Positions 23,101 to 35,524 of a stretch of DNA of 64,000 nt are shown in pieces (the first letter of the stretch is position 1; every line of letters starts with the position of its first letter). A model generated the notes under the pieces. The model ran no database searches. It worked only from the letters and a program-made list of their open reading frames with translations, and had not been told where the DNA came from. The position numbers and the translations under genes were made by a program. Origin of the DNA: Chrysoporthe austroafricana. Taxonomy: Eukaryota; Ascomycota; Sordariomycetes; Diaporthales; Cryphonectriaceae. The stretch spans positions 126,342-190,341 of the forward strand of contig JYIP02000007.1 in the NCBI GenBank assembly GCA_001051155.2, read 5' to 3'.

Positions 23101-25088
23101 TGCCTGGCTAGGAACAGAAGCTCATGGCCTGCTAACCCAGATCTCTGCAATACAACCCCTTCATGCAGTGCAGCGGGTGATGCACCACGCCTTCACATGC
23201 AGGGCTAGCTGCCAATCTTGAGGGCGGCGTCCGCTGGCCACTGGCTGTCACCATGACCGCCTCGACGATCTGCCCAGGGCCTGACGACACCTTGACGACA
23301 CCTGACCATCTGATCCAGGAACATCGTCCTAGCTCACTCAATGCGTCGGGCTGCGTGTCCTCAAACACAGGCTCCTCGGGATGGCAGGCGACTTGCTGTG
23401 CGAACCGGTCCAAGGCTCCATGCGATATATAGTCCGGGTCTCGTGCTCCTCTTTTCTTTTCTGACCAGCCTATTCCAAGGTGGCCGCAGCTCCTGCGTAT
23501 ATCGGTGCAGCGATCCTTGACAGGCTTGCAGGTATCCACGAGATTGTTGGGGCATCTGGGGCCTTCTCATCCTAGTTGACGAGCTTCCGTCACCCAGGTG
23601 CCTGGGGGGTTTTCCCGCGAGCGAACCAGGTGGACGAAGGAGCCTCTTGAAACCCTTCGGGGCACTGTATGTACGACCTTTCACGGTCTTATTTTAGCCC
23701 GCAAAAAGCAAAGGACCCAGTCGTGCGACTGTCATTTTTCAGATTCGACGAAATACCTCGTCACCCCACGGAGCTAGCGCCTCGACCCAACGAGACCTAG
23801 TCTGACCCTTGGATGGATTCACGGCATACCGACATTTCGGAGGTTTGCGCGATCTTCCCGCCCTTTTGATTCGACTTTCCTCTTTCCAGCTCACCAGCCT
23901 TTAGGTAATCCAAACTTGCCGTACCCACACCAACTTCTCCCATCCATATGTCCACCCACTACAAGCTGATTCCATGGTAATATGCTTTTCTTACAGCCTT
24001 CATGCCTCCTTTCTTCGGCAAGGTTGTGTGAGCCCGATTGTGCAATGGCCAATAGCCGCGCCGCCCGCGCAGCACAAGTTTTCATGCTGTCCAGACTTCC
24101 GGTACCAGACCGTCGTCACCTCCGCCTCGTGGGGCCCAGGCGCGCCCGGGACCGACAAAGACATAGTCTACTTGTCCCTCGAGCAGAGCACCGTTGCCGA
24201 ATACCGGCTAGCCTTCCCCTCGATCCTGAACGCGTACTTCAGTATCAGCTAAGGCTGCGCATGATTGGGTCTCATGGACTGTGGACTCCACTTCCAGAGA
24301 CCATCGTCGGTGGCCCTATTCTGCATCTGCACTCAGCTGGCCGTTACAGCGGGCTTTATAGGTCCAATATAAATGGGTGGTGGCAGCCCACATCGTCTCT
24401 CCTACCGTCATCTCTTCCTATTCTGGCACCTTGATCGCGAACGGTTCGCAAGACACCACCACCTACCACCGACGGTGCAGATATCCGAGTGTAGTTGCCC
24501 CCGCCTGACCATTCTGTCGGTCTGGTGAGCCTCCATCGCTCGGATCCGGGACCGGATACACGCTACCACCTACCTCACTGAGGCAGTCCTTAGAATCTTC
24601 CATCTCGCAATCTACCGTCCATTTTACTCAGCTAAGCAGGTGTTGCGCTTTTTGAGTCTATACCCACCATCACTGTCGTCATCGTCCGCCGCTACTTTCC
24701 CCCCTGCTTGGCGGTGGCCAATAGTGTCTCTTGGTCAACACAGCTTTGTTTTTTTCTTTTTTTCTTTTTTCTCTCCTTTTGGAGGCCTTATATTCCAAAC
24801 ACCATCTACAAGGGTATATTAGCCGTCGGTGCCAATATTCTCACCACTATCTAGCTATACTACCTGATGACACTTCTCGTCTCTCTTCTTGCACCTTTCC
24901 AAGGCCCGCGACTACAACGACCCGACAGGTGCAACAGGATCTCTTGATAAGGAAATTATTCCTCTTTCCGCCATATCTACCGCCAGGACAGCCTCCGGCA
25001 CCGATCCGGATCGACCGCATCCCGGACCCCCAAACCCAATCAAAAGCCCTAATATTCAGCCTTCACAGCTGCTATCCCAGCCGCCTGC
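20117..25088. other. 5-kb region without a supportable gene
   Basis: It lies between the ribosomal protein gene and the D-lactate dehydrogenase gene. Several open frames of 60-160 codons exist on both strands, but none shows a domain, signal peptide or splice-linked continuation. A G14 run lies at 21917-21930 and a C run near 23041. The right half, with T/C-rich tracts near 24740-24780, is probably a long promoter/leader of the DLD gene. A 5-kb gap is large beside the 0.7-1.3 kb gaps elsewhere, so a non-coding transcript or a small unrecognised gene is possible. Confidence 0.5.
21917..21930. repeat. G14 homopolymer next to a pyrimidine tract
   Basis: Fourteen G residues are followed directly by a T/C tract and a short GT repeat. 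It is a simple-sequence feature. Confidence 0.9.
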
Positions 25089-27215
25089 ATGACACTCAAC
25101 TTAATCCGGAGGGCGCTGCCGCCCTCCACTACCAGGAGTCTGGGCCGGTGTTGCCGCCCGGGGAATAAGCTTCAAGCCTCCGCAACATCGTTCACAGCAT
25201 CCAAGGCTATCCGGGGATACGCCAGCACGACAATTTCGCCCCAGAATGCCCGTACACAACGGGGTCCGGCTCCGAAGTGGAGCGGGAATGGCGTCTTTGG
25301 TGTCGCGCTAGCAACCGGCTTACTAGGCTGGGGTCTTGCATCCATGACTATGGGGCGGGATGAGAAGGGCTCAATGTTGCTGGACAGTATCAAGCAGTTT
25401 CCGCGCTATGCGAGTATGAAGGAGATGGAGATTGTAAGGCGCTCATTGCACCTCTCATTCAACCTCGAGTCTGCCCCAGACCCGGTGAGAGGCTGAATGG
25501 GTTGCATTGACTGACACCACAGACAGGCCATTCAAGAAATCCGAGACGAGCTTGGCCCGGACAACGATATTATCTCCACTGACCCGGACGACCTCCACGC
25601 ACATGGCTACTCCGAGTGGAGCACGACCAACCCGGACGGGTTCCCGGTGGCTGTGGCCTACCCGCAGAGCACGGAGCAGGTCAGCACGATCGCACGCATC
25701 TGCTACAAGTACCGCGTACCCATCATCGCGTACTCCGGCGGCAGCTCTCTAGAAGGGAACTTCTCCGCGCCATTTGGGGGTATCAGTGTCGACTTTGCGT
25801 ACATGGACCAGATTATCCAGTTCAACCAGGAGGACATGGATGTTGTAGTTCAGCCCAGTATTGGCTGGCAGGATCTCAATGCCGAGCTTGCAAAGTTGGG
25901 AAGCGGGCTCTTCTTTCCGGTTGATCCTGGTGAGTAATATTTCGGCCTGGTCTGGATTGTGAAGGACAGCGAGTGTGGAGATTGATGGCTGACCGGAATG
26001 AACTAGGTCCATCTGCAAAGATCGGAGGCATGATTGGAACAAATTGCTCCGGGACGAACGCTGTCAAGTACGGCACTATGAAGGACTGGGTCATCAACCT
26101 GACGGTCGTCCTCGCCGATGGGACTATCATTAAGACGCGCCGGAGGCCGAGAAAATCTTCTGCTGGATACAACCTCAACGGACTATTTGTAGGGTCCGAA
26201 GGTACATTGGGACTGGTAACAGAAGGTACGTGCTCCGCTGTATCGACGACGTCATCTATGATACCTGTGGGCAAGGTCTGACAAGGCGAAACAGCAACTC
26301 TCAAGCTCACCGTGGTCCCTGAAGACCTCTCCGTAGCAGTAGTTACCTTTCCCACGATCCGCGACGCAGCTGCCGCCGCCGCAGAAGTGATGCAGATGGG
26401 CGTACCCGTCGCGGCCATGGAGATCATGGACGAGGTGCAGATGCGCGTGGTCAACCTGGGCGGGGCCACCGCACCGCGCGTGTGGAAGGAGATGCCGACG
26501 CTGTTCTTCAAGTTCGCGGGCACCAAGGCCAGCGTGAAGGAGAACATCAACACGGTGCAGGGCATCGCGAAGCGCAATGCGGGCAGCAACTTCGAGTTTG
26601 CAAAGGATGCGCGCGAGCAGAAGCTACTGTGGAGTGCGCGGAAGGAGAGCTTGTGGAGTATGCTTGCGCTAAGGAGGGATGGAGAGGAGGTTTGTAAGTC
26701 TAGCCGCACCGCCATCTGGACCTTAGGATTCAGTCTCTGGTCTACTGACATCCTACTTGGTAGGGAGCACGGACGTGGCCGTCCCCTTCAGCCGGCTAGC
26801 TGATATCATCGAGGTCAGCAAGAAAGAAATGGACGATCTGGGTCTCTTCGCCTCGATTCTGGGCCACATCGGCGACGGCAATTTCCACGAGAGCATCATC
26901 TATAACCCTGTCAACGGTGAGCGTGAGAAGGTCGAGGAGTGCGTGAAGAACATGGTCAAGCGTGCCCTAGATATGGACGGGACTTGTACTGGGGAGCACT
27001 CGATCGGCTGGGGCAAGAAGGATAGTCTGTTGTTGGAGGTTGGGCCTGAGACGCTCGCGGTCATGAGGGCGATCAAGGCGGCCTTGGATCCGTATTGGAT
27101 CATGTGAGTATCCGTCAACACATTCCCTGGTCATAAATTTGGCAGACTCGCGAGATTCAGACTAGCTCACTCTTCCTGCAGGAATCCGGGCAAGATTTTT
27201 GATCGGCACGTCTGA
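25089..27215 (+). CDS. DLD1: mitochondrial D-lactate dehydrogenase (cytochrome)
   Basis: An FAD enzyme that oxidises D-lactate to pyruvate and passes electrons to cytochrome c in the intermembrane space. The six exons are 25089-25433, 25527-25929, 26007-26225, 26295-26693, 26764-27103 and 27182-27215, giving 579 aa, close to yeast Dld1 (587). All five introns are 69-93 bp and GT-AG, with consistent phase. The first 40 residues are Arg/Ser/Thr-rich without acidic residues, as in a matrix-targeting signal, followed by a hydrophobic stop-transfer segment ([15 protein letters not shown]). The FAD-binding P-loop region carries [14 protein letters not shown] and [13 protein letters not shown]. The C-terminal oxidase domain has G-H-I-G-D-G-N-F-H, with the His that contacts flavin, and G-E-H-S-I-G-W-G-K. 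The gene looks intact. Confidence 0.95.
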
Positions 27216-28485
27216 GCGGACACGAGCCACAAAGTGTTGACCCAAGCCGACGGGCCCTGGACTTGTGGAGATGGTTGAGAAGGGGTATACTCAAAACTAG
27301 TGATGAGCGAGAGCGTGGCAATTTTCGGGAAGGAGAAAAGAAACCCAACTGTATGGACAGGTTCAGCATCCGGTAGATCCTGGCAGTATTCTAAAAGGTC
27401 ATGATAGACTCATTTCTGGGCCACATTCTGGACTTGCTGCATCTGGTTGGGCGCATGTTTTACAGGTTCCAAGCACTCATGAATGGATTAGAAAGCAAGA
27501 TTCTTTCTTAATTTCGATTTCGCGGGATAGACTAGATTCCCTCCGGAGGGGAGGAGGAGTCGGTTGACGTGCACCTTCCATGAACCGATGAGGATAAACA
27601 CAATGTCCTCACCGACGCTTGTCATCAGTATCACTTGTGCCTCGATATTTGCCGGTCTTCTCTGGCGCGTACGTTTCTTGCTCTTGAGGAGGCTCCATTC
27701 GCGGTGGTTAACACTTAGAGAAGACGAGACGCTCTGATCCAGCTGAGCCTTTCATATTCGTCCTGTTGGAACGAGAAACCTGCCCAACCACCACCCCCCA
27801 AGTGTCCTCAGACCAGGCACTAACCACGCTTCCTCGACACTACCTGACCTTCGCCATTATAATTTTCAGGGAAATGGAATTCTACCAGTCATATTCTGCC
27901 TGCAGATGTGAAAATTCTGCATCAGAACCGCAAAATCTGGAAAGCCACCGACAAGGCAAATCGCAGCCGTCTCTGCGACTGGCTGCAGCTCGTCCATACC
28001 AGACGTTAAGCGAGCTGTTGTGAACCCCAGAGGGTGCTTTTGACTGTTTGGGATCCAGCTCTTTCCGCTTCTCCATTTCCCTGAGGCGTTTGCTCTATTT
28101 CCCTCCTGGTCATTGTGTCACACACTTCCTTGCCTGCTTTCTTCCTCCATGCCGATTCTCTGCCACCAGGCAGCTTTTTCGAGCATCCCATCTTTTGACT
28201 TCATCTCCTTTCTTCACTTGCAACCACACCGTTGGGATCGGGATCAGTCTTCCCTTGTAGAAACCAGGTCGCAGCTTCTAGTTCTTTCAATTGCTATCTG
28301 GCAGGTTCTACATCCTGCTCCACGCCAGCGCCACATCAAACACCACCCTCGAGGGATTCTCAAGCCCAAGTCAATCACGGTTTCCTGACCACAACCACCA
28401 CCGTCGTTTGCTGTCTTCCTCGAGACCCGAATTGAACTGGAATTTGACCCAGACCCAAGGAGTTCAGCCTCGCAGGTAGACGACC
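27216..28485. other. intergenic region and leader of the RdRP gene
   Basis: This is the 3' flank of DLD1 and the presumed promoter and long leader of the polymerase gene. From about 28080 the sequence is C/T-rich, typical of a fungal 5' leader. Several short upstream open frames are present, but none is recognisable. Confidence 0.45.
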
Positions 28486-31400
28486 ATGGCCTCTCCTACC
28501 AAGCCTCCTCCTATTCCTACCAGCAACGGCCTCATGACCAGGTCTGCTAGCTCGGCTCAGTCACCTGAAGTCAACACCCCCGACCGGGGCCGTCAATATG
28601 TCTCTACTCCATCTCGACACGGCAATAGTGCCCGTGCCTCGGGCCAGTCTCCCGTGCGTCCACACAGCGCCGCATCTCGGCTGGCCGATGCAAACCTGAA
28701 GGGTATCATCAACATCACCATCAAGCTCAACCGTCTACCACAAGACATCACCACCCGAGACATCCATACCTCCCTCGCCAGATATCATCTCAACCTCACA
28801 AGGATCGAGATTATGGAGAACGACTCGGGTCAGAGAGCTGGAGGTGCCATCATCACCATCGAGCCGCCTCCCAGCAGATGGCCACCTTGGTTCGGACCCC
28901 CCGATACCTGTACTATCTACAAGGGGAACGGCTCGGCTGTTCAAGTTTCCGTGCAGCTTCATCGGATTCATCGATATACCGACTGGATCAAGACCCCACT
29001 TGGTAACAATGTCCCATTCCAAGCCAACTTTGCTTCTCCACGGCTGGTCTTGGGCATGATGGTCAAAGAAGACACCATGTTGAAGATGCCCCAGTACGAG
29101 TATCAAGATGTGTGCATTGCCATCCACTTCTCTCGACGCATTGTCGAGATCACTTTCAGGCTCAACATCTGGGGGAAGTCGGGCCCACGAGCCTTCAGGA
29201 TCCCTATCAAGTTCCATCACATCAAAAAGATCGTCCGTGTCAAGCTGAGCGATGGCACATGGGCCATGCTCATCCAGTTGCCTAGCCCCCCGGAGGTTCT
29301 CAGCAGACCAAGTGACATCGCCTACTCTCACGACGATGATCTGTCTTTCTGGCAGGACCGGGACACCTGGATGAGGCAGACAGAAATTACAAACCAGATC
29401 ACACACCCCACCAGACCCTGTGCGAGGAGAGCCCCTGCCAAGCTGCACAGGGACTACCATACTGTTGACGTCGGTCGTTGGACCAATTACCTCTTTCAAA
29501 TGCCATCTAATCTCACTGATCTTTGGATGTGCTGTGAGCACCGTCTAGCGGATTTCAATGTAAAGATCGACCAGAGTTGTCCGCTTCATCTGGTTGGACC
29601 TGGCCAAACCACCGCCTGGACTCTTCTTAACAACTCAGCTCCACGCACGACCATGGAGTGGCTCAACTCGAGCCATATTCACCTTGCGTTCGAGGTCCGG
29701 TACCAGCTAGAGGTCTGCATCTCACAGGGATTGCTCCACGAGCACAACATCGATGCCAAATTCCTTGAGAGCCTCAATAGCTTTGAGGCCGATCGGGCTC
29801 GAATGATGCTGGAAGGCGTCGCTGACCACAACAGCACGTACTACAAGCCCATGGACATATTCAAGGACCCCAAGATCCTCTTCTACTGGCCTACTGCCAA
29901 GGTCCCGAATCATACAGCCATAGTCCGCAAGGCTGTCGTTACCCCCACGACCATTTACTTCAAGACGCCATCCGTGGAGCTCACCAACAGGATCCTTCGG
30001 CAGTACTCCGATCTCGCTGACAGGTTTTTGCGAGTTCAGTTCACGGATGAGTTGACTTTCGGCAAGATCTGGTCTGACCAGGGCTCCAGCAGGTCGGACG
30101 AGCTGTATACCCGCGTCTTGAGGGTCCTACTGAATGGAATCGTCATTGGCGACCGTCATTACAAGATTCTGGCTTGGAGCAACTCGCAGTTCCGAGAGCA
30201 CGGCGCGTTCTTCTTCTGCGCCACAGACCATGTCACCTGCGAGAGTATCCGAGACTGGATGGGCGATCTCAAGCACATCCGATCGGTAGGAAAGTTTGCA
30301 GCCCGGATGGGGCAGTGCTTCACCACTACTCGCCAAGTAAGTGGCATCAGCGTTCCCAAAATTGTCCCGATCAACGACATCGAACGTCGGACAGACGACA
30401 AGATCTGGAGTTTCACCGATGGCGTCGGCAAAATCTCATCTTTCAATGCGAGGATGATCGCTCTCGAGCAGGACATGATCGATGTGCCCTCATGCTTCCA
30501 GGTGCGAATGGGAGGCTGCAAGGGCGTGCTCGTGGTCTGGCCGGATGTCCCTCCCAAAGAGGTCCACATCCGACCCTCGCAGCAGAAGTTCTTGGCGCCC
30601 TACAACGGCCTGGAGATCATCAAGGTTTCAAAGTTTTCTCATGCCACGCTCAATACGCAGATCATCCCTATCTTGAATTGTCTTGGCGTGGAAGACCACG
30701 TTTTCATGGATCTCCTTGAAGAGGAGCTGAAAGAGTACGAAGAGGCCATGACTTCTCCCGCCAAGGCCGCTAGCCTGTTGCAACAGCGAGTCGATTTGAA
30801 CCAGACCACGTTAGTGATCGCTGAGATGGTCAACGTCTTTATGGACAGCAGCGAGCCGTTTCTGTGGACTTTGATTCGTCTCTGGAAGTGTTGGGCTCTC
30901 CAGCGCCTGAAACAAAAAGCCGCAATCAGTGTCAGAAAGAGCGCGTTCCTATACGGCTGTGTCGATGAGATCGGGGTTCTCAGAGGCCACTCAAAGGCAA
31001 CTGAGGGCAAAGGTGAGAGGGTCGAGAATTCTCTGCCACAGATATTCCTCCAGATTCCCAAGGAGGGCACTGACCCTAACAACAACACCAACTACAGGGT
31101 TGTAGAGGAGCTTTGCCTAGTTGGCCGCAACCCGTCACTGCATCCAGGTGACGTCCGAGTCGTCCAAGCTGTGGATGTGCCTCAACTACGACACCTCAGG
31201 AATGTCGTCGTCTTTCCGCAGAACGGCGACAGGGACATACCCAGCATGTGCTCGGGCGGAGATCTAGATGGTGATGATTTCTTCGTCATGTGGGATGAAC
31301 GATTGCTGCCTAAGGAGTGGGATTTCCCGCCCATGTTCCACGATCCCGAGTCTGTCACTCCTGGCTTAGACGGTTCGACTGATATAACGATCAACCAAAT

Positions 31401-32668
31401 GTGCGCCTTCTACGCGCAGTACATGAAGAACGACTCTCTGGGCCTCATAGCTACTGCTCACAAGGCGTGGGCGGACAAAGTCGGCCCGAAGCACCCAAAG
31501 TGTGAGTTGGTGCCACGGTAACTTCTGGAGAACATATACGCTGACAAACTCCTCAGGTCTCGAGCTTGCTAAGTTACACTCCCTGGCTGTTGACTACGTC
31601 AAATCAGGAACGCCGGCCACCATGCACAAGTCTCTGAACCCGAAGGTCTTCCCGCATTTCATGGAACGCGACCGGAAGTCCTATAGGTCCAGCAAGCCTC
31701 TTGGCCGTATCTACGACCGCGTCAACATTGAGGTGTTCAGTCCAGCATACGACATGGCCTTTGACCAGCGAATCCTGTCACGCTTCGCCCTCTCTGAAGA
31801 TGAGCTTATCAAGGCTCGCGGCGTCAAGGCCAAATATGATATTGCGATGCTCCGGCTCATGGGCCAACATGAGAGGCCGGTCAGTGAGTTCGAAATCTGG
31901 TCAACCTTTATCCTCTCCAAGCCCCGTGTCGGCAACGATTATAAGCTTCAAGAAATGGTTGGCCGCGAAGTCTCTGCTCTGAAGGAGCGATTCCGTGCAG
32001 TCTGTGCGGAGGCCGTGACTGGTGTGGAGCAGAAGTCCATCGTCTTCTCTTACTCCCATATCGACCTCGAGAAGCTCGACCGCTTCGTGGCAGCCATGTA
32101 CAAGGTGACCTACGACGAGGTCCAGATCGCCTTGCGGGAACGTGCGATGCCGCTCCTTAACGAAGAGGGCAAGAAGCTCGCCGACGACCAAGGTCCGGAC
32201 TATCCCATGCCGCTCATCAGCTTCCCTTGGCTATTCCACCGGGAGCTGGCCAGGATTGCGACTGGCGGCCGACCAGTCCCGCGCAAGTGGAGTCGCCACG
32301 GCGGCGGTGATGAAGCAGTTCAGGAGAGCCTCCACGACGAAGCCGAAGGCAAGGACGAGGGTAGCCCCAATGAGCACAAGGTTATGAGCAAGAAGGAGGG
32401 AGCCGATATCGTCATCAAGAGGAACGAGGACGAAGACTGTGTTCGCACTGCAAGTGGAAAGATTGTACACCGTGGCGACGTGCTTGACCTTTTCGACGGG
32501 ACTGTTCTCTCCGATACCCCTCAATCTTGCCGGTCGGAGCACGACGAGGGCGAGAACCTTGAGGACGTCGAGTTTGAGGAGATGGAGATGGTCGATAATG
32601 GGGACAATAACGCCCTAGAAGCTTTAGCGAGGATGGTTACGGATGCTGGCGTGAGTGGCGGGAGTTGA
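28486..32668 (+). CDS. RNA-dependent RNA polymerase (eukaryotic RdRP family)
   Basis: Synthesises double-stranded RNA from aberrant single-stranded RNA in RNA silencing. Exons are 28486-31501 and 31557-32668, with a 55-bp intron (GTGAGT donor, CTGAC branch, CAG acceptor), giving 1375 aa. The catalytic motif D-L-D-G-D is at residues 926-930 within C-S-G-G-D-L-D-G-D-D-F. F-T-D-G-V-G-K-I-S lies around 643-651, and G-G-C-K-G-V-L-V-V-W-P and H-I-R-P-S-Q follow, all conserved in cellular RdRPs (QDE-1, SAD-1, RRP-3 of Neurospora, plant RDR). The N-terminal 80 residues are Ser/Pro-rich, then an RRM-like stretch. The C-terminal 130 residues are acidic and probably disordered. The D-G-V-G-K-I-S form and overall length suggest the SAD-1/RRP side rather than QDE-1, but a tree is needed. 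The enzyme looks complete. Confidence 0.95.
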
Positions 32669-33175
32669 GGAAGGGAAATACTAGTGACGCAAGTCATCAG
32701 GTGTTTATACGGACCTGCCCTTGCCTTCTGTAGAAGATAAGGAAGGGGCTCGATAATGGCGCAACTGATGCTTGCAATCCTAGATTCATGACATAATAAA
32801 CTGACACATAGATGCAACTCTCTGTGCCTGTACTGCTGCAGTGAACCAATTAGTCTAGCCGCAAGTCTTTTGTGAGGATTGCATGACGCAACTTTCCCCA
32901 TCTTTTCACAATCGCGAGATTATTATATGGTTTTAAGAGGTGAGTTCCGGAGCTTATACGAGGACTTTGAGAGCATACTGGCTGTGAAGAGAACTGAGTG
33001 CAGCACTGAAGGATTCAAGGTCCATATTATCAAGACACTTGGGGCCCTACATGATTAGATGAAGAAAAAAAAAAAAAGGAACCTAGGACCCGCGGTTGCG
33101 CAATTATCTTCCCGAACACTCCGCCAAGGCACCTCTCCCGTCCTCCCTCTCTCATCACCTCCGCCTTCCTCGATC
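32669..33175. other. convergent 3' intergenic region
   Basis: It lies between the RdRP gene (plus) and the RHHQGV repeat gene (minus). It contains an A-rich tract near 33062-33078 and nothing I can call. Confidence 0.5.
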
Positions 33176-33760
33176 TCATTTACCGGCGGCCGCAGCACAA
33201 GCCGCCTCAGCAGCGGCCTTAGCCGCGGCCTCCTTCTTCTTCTCCTCGGCAGTCTTCGTGGTAGTGACACCCTGGTGGTGACGCTTCTGGAGCTCCTCGA
33301 CGAGAGAGCGCGCGTTGGCACAGTTGGTATTGGCATTTGTGGTGCCCGTGGTCGTGACGCCCTGGTGGTGGCGGGCCTCGAGGAGCTCGGCGTCCAGGAG
33401 GTCGACCGACCGGCCGGCCTTGGCCTTGGCGGCGGCCTTGGCGGCGGCTTTGGCGGCCTTGTCCTTGTGGTGCTTGCCGGTCTTGGTGGTGGTGGTGGCG
33501 GCGGCCGTGCCGTTGGTGGCTGCTGTGGCCGCGTCAGTTGCGGCGGCGGCGGCTGCTGATGATGTGGTAGTCGAGCCGGTGTTGACGCCCTGGTGGTGGC
33601 GGGCCACCACGGCCAGGCCGGGGAACTCGACGGCGGGCTGCAGGCTGTGTTAGCCTGGCGTTCCTTGTGGAGGAGGGGGAGGGCGTGCGTATGTGGAGGG
33701 ATATCATACCAGGGCAGAAGCCAAGCCGAGAAGGGTGAAGATAGCGAACGAGAAGCGCAT
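33176..33760 (-). CDS. small secreted protein with three RHHQGV repeats
   Basis: No family recognised. Exons are 33760-33710 and 33637-33176. The intron at 33638-33709 has a GTATGA donor, CTAAC branch and GCAG acceptor. The product is 170 aa. Residues 1-17 (M-R-F-S-F-A-I-F-T-L-L-G-L-A-S-A-L) are a clear signal peptide. H-H-Q-G-V occurs at residues 31-35, 107-111 and 137-141, each preceded by Arg and followed by T/N-T. The preceding residues are V-V-A-R, L-E-A-R and L-Q-K-R, so the third follows a Kex2-type Lys-Arg. The spacers are an A/T/S-rich stretch, an Ala/Lys block (residues 76-92) and an N/T-rich loop. The only two cysteines are residues 123 and 164. The pattern suggests a secreted repeat precursor cut at basic sites; this is inference. 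The intact frame, intron and biased codons argue for a real gene. Confidence 0.8.
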
Positions 33761-35524
33761 TTTGAATGTTTTGTTGTTTTAGGGGAAGTGATCAAAAATA
33801 TTACTGCTTGCAGTCAAATGAGCGGTGGTGGAAGAATGAAAAGAGCGATGTTCAGGCCGGCTGACCGAGAAGGAGAAGACAAAAGGCAGAAGGTTGGGTG
33901 AGGAAGGAGACGAGTTGCTTGGTTGGGAGCGATGGACTGGGTGAGGAGGACCTGCCCATCGCCGGCGGCGCAGGCCATTATTTATTCTCGCGAGAGAAGT
34001 GGCGGGCATGCATGGCAAGGCATGTCGGGCACGCGGCCGACGACGGCCGTCGCCCACCCATGGCGCCGGAGACATCTTCCTACGGCATGTGTCTGGAGTT
34101 GCTCTCGACGTGGCACACGGGTGCCCATGCGAGGAGGCATTCCCAGCGGGAGGGCACCGAAATGGGGCATCGCATCGGAATGGGGCATGGCATCGTGCCT
34201 CAGGAAACTTGTTCGGGTTAGCGAGGTTAAGGTTATCTAGCACATCTCTTGGCTGCAGATCCTGGGGGAAGATACCTAGCGTTCGTCCCAGGTGCTCGAG
34301 CCGGGTGGATCCCGTCCCAGCGCATCATGGAGATCATCAGAAACGTCGTGGGAGGCTCAGGAGGAGCCTGCAGGTGGAGCCTCGCGTGTGGTGCTGCGGG
34401 CGCTCGCTGCTCAGTAAGCGCTGAAGGGCGATGGCACGGGGCCCCTGAGCGTCGGTGCTTCAGCCACTGTCTGGGCGGGCCTCCCTGCCGACGCTGTTCC
34501 CCTGTTTGAGCCCAGCTGCAGATCCTGCATGCGACGCTGGCAAACCTGGCCGCTGGCAAATATCAACCACCTCACTGGCACAATGTTTCTGCTGGCAAAC
34601 ATCTGCTCGTTTCCCATTACTCAACCTGCTGCCAGTGGACACCCCGAGGGGATGTCGTCTCATACACTGGATGATTCAAGGACCCCAGACACGGCGCCTA
34701 CCACAGTAGACCTGGACATTACGACTGCTGTGCTGGGTCGCTCTGGACAGCGACATCCGTCCAGCCGGGAGAGGCATGCCGCTCGACAGTTCCCAGCATC
34801 GGGAGGGACTCCTTCATCTCAGTGACACGCACTGCCCTGGGCATAAGCCTCCGTGGCTCCTGCGCACACCGCCGTCTCGACCTTGAGACCGTCCTAACGT
34901 ACGCCTCCCGAGGACCAGACAGAGCGAGATCTCTCTCAGCCAGATGGAGGAATCGGACGCCTAGGGCCCATCCATTATCGACACTCACCATCTCTATATT
35001 TCGCAGGATAATATCTCCTCGAGACACGAGAAGTATTCTGGGTCTGTGCCGGTGGGCGGTGGGCCCCCCCGAAAGCCAAGAAGGCTTGCCGTTCATCTGA
35101 TCACACACGCCAGTGACCTCACGACCCTGTCCCAGGTTTGACGGCTTGGTAGGGCCGTTTCAACGGGTGCACTTGAGACGAGGCAACTCCCTGCCTACAG
35201 AAATTCTCTCATTCTGTGGCATTCCCTGGATTCTTCATGTGTTCCGAGACCCGGGCGTAAAAGCCTCGGACCAAGACATAGGTAGGTAGGCTAGAGGGAC
35301 AATGGAACCACGGCAGCACATGTCTCATAGTTCTGGAAAGGCGTGGTCCCTTTCCACAGACTGTCCAAAAGGTCCATATATTTACTAGAATCGTTTCGAC
35401 GACTTGGGTGGTTTTTACAGGACGAAATCCACACCGGGACGTCCATCACATGGACAGTCCCCACCATCCGCCGATCTTAGAGCTCCACAAGAGCCTGATT
35501 TCCTGAAGCACACTGTGGTTTTGT
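33761..35524. other. intergenic region, no supportable gene
   Basis: It holds the upstream region of the repeat-peptide gene (to about 34000) and the 3' flank of the peroxidase gene. Many overlapping 60-140 codon open frames are present without domains. No tRNA or repeat was seen. Confidence 0.45.

Noticed and set aside
23974..24434. Overlapping plus-strand frames upstream of DLD1
   Set aside because: Two competing frames cover the same DNA, neither with a domain. More likely promoter or leader sequence.
33055..33795. 246-codon Pro/Arg-rich minus-strand frame over the RHHQGV gene
   Set aside because: It is a frame-shifted shadow of the repeat gene: it ignores the signal peptide and intron and shows only codon-shift Pro/Arg runs.
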